Source of the DNA: Vicugna pacos
Taxonomy: Eukaryota; Chordata; Mammalia; Artiodactyla; Camelidae
Length of the DNA: 64,000 bases
Assembly (NCBI RefSeq): GCF_048564905.1
Contig: NC_132992.1
Location: 21,338,501 to 21,402,500, forward strand
Reading direction: 5' to 3'
Shown: piece after piece, positions 58,261 through 64,000 of the stretch
How the letters are laid out: each line of letters begins with the position of its first letter
Numbering within the stretch: position 1 is the first letter of the stretch
Notes under the pieces: generated by a model
The model's input: only the letters and a program-made list of their open reading frames with translations
Database searches by the model: none
Told to the model about the DNA's origin: nothing
Translations under genes and position numbers: made by a program

Positions 58261-60146
58261 GCCCAGTGTTTCCTCAGGTTTTTAAAATGTATATATATGC
58301 AAAATGATGATTAAGGTGTTGCTGGTAGGAAAAGATAAATCTTTACCTGCCTTTTTTGGCTCTCTGTGGGGTTGCTCCAGGTATGCCTGTCTGAATCTTT
58401 ATGTCCTAGGCTGAGAAGCAAATTAGAATGTGGTAAAAGAGAAATTAGAATGAAATTCCTCCCATAGTATCTATATCCACATCCATTAGGACAAACCTTT
58501 ATCACCTATCATAACTGGGTATGGAGAAGGAGTCTTACTTTAAAAGACCCAGGACCAGTCTGCCAATGTCCAGACGAAGAGAATGTGTGGACTGAATAGG
58601 GCAAAGGCAAAACTCTTGCCAGGGAGAACCCGATTCATCTCAAACTAGTTCATGAACCATTATCTGCGACTCCTGAGGATGGAAGAAGCAAGAAATACTA
58701 CATGGTCTTCCAACATTCCAAGAAAGAGAAACCAGGCCCAACGTTGGGGGAGCAAGAGGATCTATGTGCCTCTCCCTTTAATACCCAAAAGATCTTTGTG
58801 GGGACAGACTGGGTGGCAAGTGCAGCAGGAGCAGCAAGAATATATTAGCAGGAGCTGGACAGTCATATCTGTTCTCATCAGTTGTTTCCCTAGTACTGTT
58901 ATTTCTTTTTCTTTATTTCCCCCATATTATCATTCTTCCCTTTATTACTTATTCTCTATGGCCAATGCCATAGAACTTAGTATTATACACACATATATAT
59001 ATATACACATACATGCATGTACATACAGACCTGCCATTTCTCTTTCCCTGTAATCTGAGTATAGAGGCTGTCACATCAACTCTATAGAGAACTGTTTTTA
59101 TGGTGGAGGGAAGATGAGCTATGAGCCTGATGATGGGTCAATTTTCTCTCCATTATTCGATTCAAAATCTAAAATGAAACTTTACTTCTATACACTCATA
59201 ATTATCCAGTGAGATGCATGTCTCAAAAGTTTTGACATATGAAATGTTACTGAGTATCCTCTGCCACATTACTTAAAGTAACAGATGTTATATGGAGATA
59301 CTTTACTTAGGAGCTTAAATTCCTTCTACATCCACTATGGGCTCCTTCAGAAATAAAAATCTGGAACAATTAGAAGTCAAATTAAAGGCTGGAAATAGAA
59401 TTCTAAAGTACCCTAGAGCCCAAGAAATGTCTGGCCAGCATAGTTTCATTATGGTGAAAATAAGAAAAGGTAAGATAGGGACATTTAAAAAAAAATCTCG
59501 ACTCCGAGGGGATTAAACATGAGAAGGGCAAAGCCAGATCTCAGCTTTCTGTCACTAGGTCACCCAAAGGAGATTAACCCTGGCTACTGGGATTCACAAA
59601 AATCCATGGTATGCAGTGTGGCCTCGAGTCAGCAGTTGTGGGGAATACTTAAGTGAAGGGAGCTGATTAAGCATAACCAAATACGGAGCAGTCATCAGCT
59701 TAAAGGTTGTGTTCTCCCCTCTCTCCTCACGTTATTTAGAAATTTCAAAACTTTTCTGATCAGAAACTACTTTGTTTTTCTTGAAGTTTTATGACCGCTA
59801 ATGGAGAGGGATTGTTAAGTCAAAATCACTGCTGGAATGAGGACTTCAGTGAGCAGCAACACTCAAGTCCCTTCCAGCGGGCAGCACGGAGGTGAGCCGT
59901 GGTAGACCTCAGAGCCTGCTAGTCAGCTTAAGACTGACTGACCGGGCGCCCACCATGAGTAAGGTGCTGGTGTCGGGGCCCACGGCCCTTGGCTGCTGTG
60001 CTTCCAAGGGAGGGAGCGGTGGGGCCCACGGCCCTTGGCTGCTGTGCTTCCAAGGGAGGGAGCGGTGGGTGGTTTACTAAGTGGGTAACAGCAGGGAGAG
60101 ATCCTGGTTGCAGTACATACTGGAAAGTACTTCACCTTATTACAGC
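58261..60146 (-). other. ADAL: ADAL 3' UTR (inferred) and gap between convergent genes
   Basis: TTTATT on + (AATAAA on -) at 58941-58946 and 58912-58917 are candidate ADAL poly(A) signals, implying a 3' UTR of about 1.2 kb. A TA/CA microsatellite lies at 58985-59025 and a tandem duplication at 59975-60066. Confidence 0.4.
59975..60066. repeat. exact 46-bp tandem duplication
   Basis: 59975-60020 and 60021-60066 are identical (unit starts ggggcccacggccc, ends gggagcggt). It is GC-rich in an AT-rich setting and ends 81 bases from the ADAL stop. Confidence 0.95.
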
Positions 60147-60341
60147 TTAAAAATGTAACACTCTGGGCTTCAGATGATTCCACTTCTTCCTCAGTTCAGA
60201 CTTGGTGCTGTCAGAAGCAAAGATGTAGCTGATGGATTCAGAAGACAGATCCCACACTTGAGACTGGGTCAAATTAAATGTTTCAGCTGCCAGCTGGTAC
60301 TCCTGAGAAAGGTGTGTTGCAAAAACACCCTTATCATCAGT
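60147..60341 (-). CDS. ADAL: ADAL last coding exon
   Basis: Encodes TDDKGVFATHLSQEYQLAAE, WDLSSESISYIFAS and KSELRKKWNHLKPRVLHF then TAA (60149 down to 60147). Acceptor gttgacag. Confidence 0.95.
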   Translation of the reverse strand, partial: TDDKGVFATHLSQEYQLAAETFNLTQSQVWDLSSESISYIFASDSTKSELRKKWNHLKPRVLHF

Positions 60342-62727
60342 CTGTCAACATAAGCAAGAAAATTTCAAAATGAATGAGGAAATGATTTTTTAAAAAACAG
60401 CTTCTGTATAGAGTCTTATTTTCCTATTTACCATGCTTCTTTTAAGAGTCTAAACGGGGGCCTATAAATGTATCCATGCATATCTATAACAAAACAGGTT
60501 TGTTATTCTTTTTAAAAACAAAAGCAAACAACAGAGCAGTGGCTCTCAACCATGGCTGCATATTAAAATCACCTAGGGAACATCTGTGCCCAGGACTCAC
60601 CCCAGATCAAATAAAGCAGATCTCAAGGGATGGGTGCTGGGCACCAGTGTTTTTGTTGCTGTTGTTCCCCCAGGTACCGTCCAGGACCTGCCCCCACAGA
60701 GCCAAACCAGAGACATGCTGGCCTTTTGCAGCTTCTCATGCCCTAATCCCCTCTCACTCCTCTACTAGGGCATCACCCCCAGGCATGCAAGGAGGTCAGC
60801 TAGGTAGTGAATGTCTACCCAAGGCAACTGAGGGACTACAAAGGAGCAAAATATCCCACAGAGAACACCTTACACAGATCACGGCAGGATGGGCAACGCT
60901 GTACCAGAATCCAAAATGATGCCGGCCATAGCTCGGAACTGTCTGACTTTTGACGTTTGAGGTCAAACAGAGTTCTAGATGAAGGAGGGAAAAGGAAGAA
61001 GCCTCTTATAAAAAGCAGGTTAGGAGACTCACTCGATGTTCACCAAGTAGACACGAGAAATCTTTCCAAACTATGCTAATTTTCAGTAGTTCATTACTTT
61101 ACAAAATTGACCTTTCCTTACGTGTGAAAATTTGCAGTCCAATTAGTGTAGTTGTGTGGGAAATACATGCGTAGTTTATGTGTAGCAACCGTACCAGGCA
61201 GGGAATTAACATCCCCTTCACAGCCACGTGCTTCCTCCTTTCTTTTCCCACAATGGAGAGGAAAGAGGAGTGTGATAAGCCAGTCTCCATGAAGAAGGTA
61301 GGGAAGCAGCGTGTCAGGGGAGCAGAAGGAATCTTTGCAGGGCTGCTGCACTTCTTCCTGGTCTGACAGTGGAGGCTAAAATAAAGGTAAGAAAACAGTA
61401 GCACTGCCTGAGGGTTTACAGTAACACAAAAAGCCAAGGGCAGAAACAGACTTCTTCCGTGGCTTCAAAGAAAACCTCTAAACTCCTTTACTCAGATAAC
61501 CATCCATTCATTGCCTGCTGCAAGTATGTGCTTCTTAAGGATGACTTCTACGATGATCAAACTCCTGCCTTGAAACGCTCCCCATACTGGGCTCCCCCAG
61601 CAAGACTAAAACACTTCACTGACTTGATGGACGGTGTCTGCTCACATGAAGAAGGGCACAACACCGGGCCACTCAGCCTGAGCAATGGCTAACCCAACCC
61701 CACCACACCAAGTGGTTTCTAAGATTCTCTAGTTTTGTGGATGTTTAAAAATTTCCCTAAGAAAAAGAAAAAAAACCTCACCCATTATGAACTGCTGAAA
61801 AACTCTATAAGTGGTTAGACAACACACCTACACAAGTGTTAACTGCAAACTGTTAAATACGTAAGTTCAGCCAATTCATCATTTAGTAAAAAGCAGCCAA
61901 CTGCATCTTTCCCTGTTCCCTTCTCCAACCATCCAACTGAAAGTGGTTCTCTTATCATTCTATCGGCCTGTTTAATTTTCCTCAAAGAATTTAATACTGA
62001 CCGTTTTCTCGTGTATTTGCTTGCTGTCTTATCTGTGCTAGAACTTAAGTTCCTTGAGAAAGAAACCTTGTCTGTTTTGTTTACTGCTCTATTCCCAGCA
62101 ATCTGAACAGTGACTGGAGCAGAGGAGGCACTCCATGAGTATTTGCTGTGAAGTACAAATAGCTCCAGGTATACACATGTAGACAAACAAGGGTGTGATG
62201 GTCAACAGACACATAATAATATGACGGGAATTTTGCAGAAGTATTAATTTTTAAATAAATGTCGCACACTTTCATAACATATGTTAGTTTGGTTAAAGGC
62301 ATTTCAAAACACCAGATGACCCTTATTCCTTCAATACAATACAGAGTTCCAGGAACTGAGGAAGGTGGCAGTGAACCAGACCGACAAGGGCCCTGCTCTC
62401 ATGGAGCTTATATTCTAACGGGAGCTAAGACTTCCTGTTACTTAAGTGAGGCTGAGAAAGCATCAGTTAATTTCTAAGTGACATTTGTATATTTAGAACA
62501 GTGCTTTTCTCCATACGGCCTGCAACCTGGGAACTGGGGGAGGAAGAGGCAGAGGGTTGTCTGGAGGACTTGAAGCCTTGAGCCTTACCGAGTGGTATCT
62601 GGTGCTGCCTCACGAAGTCCACCAGATCCAGGGACCCTCCCTCAGAGGAGCTGAGAAACGTCCCATGCCCGATCCGATCCGGAAGCAGATCCAAGAGTAC
62701 TTGGGTTTCTTTTTTTTGGTTTGGAAT
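60147..62727 (-). CDS. ADAL: N6-methyl-AMP deaminase (adenosine deaminase-like), C-terminal part
   Basis: ADAL/MAPDA is a cytosolic zinc hydrolase of the adenosine-deaminase family that turns N6-methyl-AMP into IMP, clearing modified nucleotides. Three exons in transcript order: 62589-62727, 60874-60974, 60147-60341; 435 nt, 144 residues plus TAA. They match the human C-terminal 40 per cent (human 355 residues). The first holds IPNQKKETQVLLDLL and the RIGHG motif whose His belongs to the active site. The second holds LCLTSNVKSQTVPSYGRHHF. The third begins TDDKGVFATHLSQ, whose Asp pair includes the zinc ligand. It ends KKWNHLKPRVLHF, with Phe where I recall human Ile. The 5' exons lie beyond the right edge. 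No frame break was seen. Confidence 0.95.
60537..60675 (+). mobile_element. MER5A-like hAT fragment (left end)
   Basis: 'cagtggctctcaaccatggctgcatattaaaatcacctaggg' (split) is the MER5A left end; the right end is missing. It lies in an ADAL intron. Confidence 0.7.
60874..60974 (-). CDS. ADAL: ADAL penultimate coding exon
   Basis: Encodes LCLTSNVKSQTVPSYG and HHFGFWYSVAHPAVIC. Acceptor cttcatctag, donor gtaagg. No ATG on this frame, so no ORF search shows it. Confidence 0.93.
60975..62588. other. ADAL intron
   Basis: Holds an L2 end (61990-62150) and an unnamed old repeat text ('ccctgctctcatggagcttatattctaac', 62391-62419). No exon was recognised. Confidence 0.5.
61990..62150 (+). repeat. 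L2 LINE 3' end
   Basis: 'gaacttaagttccttgagaaag...ttgtctgttttgtttactgc...cagcaatctgaacagtgactgg' fits the L2 tail. Confidence 0.55.
62589..62727 (-). CDS. ADAL: ADAL exon with RIGHG motif
   Basis: Encodes IPNQKKETQVLLDLLPD, RIGHGTF and VDFVRQHQIPL plus one base. Acceptor ttttctttgag, donor gtaagg. Confidence 0.94.
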
Positions 62728-64000
62728 CTCAAAGAAAAGAGAAAGAGGGAATCAAAAATCCTCTTTTGATGGTTCTTAAAAGTACTTTTTTCTATACCCA
62801 GAGACTGTTCCTCTGGAAGGTAATGTGGACATTCTGGGAAGCTAAGCAACTCACACCTTACAGTTCTCTCCTTTGCCTTTTATCTTTCCACTCATTTCCT
62901 AATGTTCCTCTAGATCCATTTCAGTGATAATAACGATAGAGTCAATAATGATATCTAAGGACCTATTTTGTGCCCTTTCACGTACATTCTCCTTTAAACC
63001 TCACAAGAATTAAAGTATTAATATGAAGAAATCAAAACTCAAAAAAAGTAAGTAATTTTCAAAACCAAAACCTTACAACTTTGTACGCTTGTGTTCTGTG
63101 TTGTGTGTATGTATTCATATGTATTAGAAAAAGGCCTGGAAAAAAATATATAAACACAAAACTACTAACAGGAGCAACTGGTAACCAGAACTAAAGTGGG
63201 AAGGGGACCTTCCATTTTTTATTTTTTTACTTCTACTTTACACTACTTCACACTACTTCTCTACACTTGGATTTTCTTTGGATAGATATAACTTTTATAG
63301 TTAAAAATATGAAGCATTAAAAAGAAAAGTTGTCTAAGCTCATAGAGCTGGTGAATGAGAGACATGAGGGCTCCGCCTGGCTCCGCCTGACTCCAGGCTC
63401 AGACTCCATCCACCTATAGTGCGCCTGTGCTCTATCCTGACAAGGCTCGCTACGTACCAACCACAACCACCATGAAAACGTCTAGCTGTGCCCTTCACCT
63501 CCTAGAGACCCTAAGTGGCAAATGACCATAAGATGTTGAAATGAAATGTTTTATAACCAGTGGATCAAACAAGAACAGCAAGAGAGGCCAAGGTAAAGAG
63601 CAGGTTCTGATGCTGTACACAAAGACCAGAAGGAACTGGCCGCATGCTGGCTGTTCCAGTATACTAACCAATGGCTTCAATCTGGCATCAGGTCAACTAG
63701 AGGGTGTCCTCTGCGTGAAAGATCTTTTTGATCAGAGCGTGGAAACATGGATCCTAGATTTTTAAGTTCTGCCACTAGATTACTGACTCTCTGCTTGTAG
63801 ATGTGAAAAACACCCAGTATTGACAAGAAGCTCCAATTTTTCCCCAGTCTTTAAATCATGATCCCATCTAATACTCAAAATAACCATGCGAGGTAAGCAG
63901 ACTAAGTATGACTAAGTATCCTTTCCTGCTTTCAAGAAACAAATCCAAGTTCATCAAGTTGTAGACATTAATTTTGTACAGCATTTTTTGCATGTCAAAA
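62728..64000. other. ADAL intron to the window edge
   Basis: No exon was recognised on either strand; the next upstream ADAL exon (...LALHLSE) is not here. No clear repeat was named. Confidence 0.6.

Overview
The window is ordinary mammalian nuclear DNA with long introns, GT-AG splice sites, SINE/LINE/hAT debris and one CpG island. Five copies of a tRNA-derived SINE with the camelid Vic-1 body and tail point to a camelid (camel, llama or alpaca). Several LINE-1 3' ends have a cetartiodactyl-type sequence, which fits. No bacterial, phage or CRISPR content was seen.

Four protein-coding genes are recognised by their spliced protein sequence. They correspond to the human 15q15.3 block ADAL-ZSCAN29-TUBGCP4-TP53BP1, here in reverse orientation. 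(1) Positions 1-9.45 kb, + strand: the last seven coding exons of TP53BP1, from the middle of the tandem Tudor domain to the stop, then its 3' UTR. (2) Positions 11.19-46.17 kb, - strand: a complete 18-coding-exon TUBGCP4, 666 residues, an open frame throughout. (3) Positions 47.60-55.91 kb, + strand: a complete five-coding-exon ZSCAN29, 849 residues, with SCAN, two tandem Myb/SANT-like modules and six C2H2 fingers. (4) Positions 60.15-62.73 kb, - strand: the last three coding exons of ADAL (MAPDA, an N6-methyl-AMP deaminase); its 5' part lies beyond the right edge.

TP53BP1/TUBGCP4 and ZSCAN29/ADAL are tail-to-tail pairs. TUBGCP4/ZSCAN29 is a head-to-head pair sharing a CpG-rich bidirectional promoter near 46.2-46.9 kb, with an NRF1 palindrome and two ETS-type sites. 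TUBGCP4 introns carry most of the transposon load, especially 20.9-27.6 kb (nested L1 copies and two Vic-1 SINEs) and 32.9-45.6 kb (L1, L2, MIR, MER20, MER5-like elements and one ERVL-type solo LTR).

The genes have separate cellular jobs: double-strand-break repair choice, microtubule nucleation, a DNA-binding factor and nucleotide clean-up. Their grouping is a conserved neighbourhood, not an operon or pathway. I found no convincing undescribed system. The most interesting local points are the phase-symmetric Myb exon duplication in ZSCAN29, a single acceptor at a TUBGCP4 junction where human isoforms differ by one alanine, an exact 46-bp tandem duplication beside the ADAL stop, and a 120-bp-period diverged duplication in a TUBGCP4 intron.
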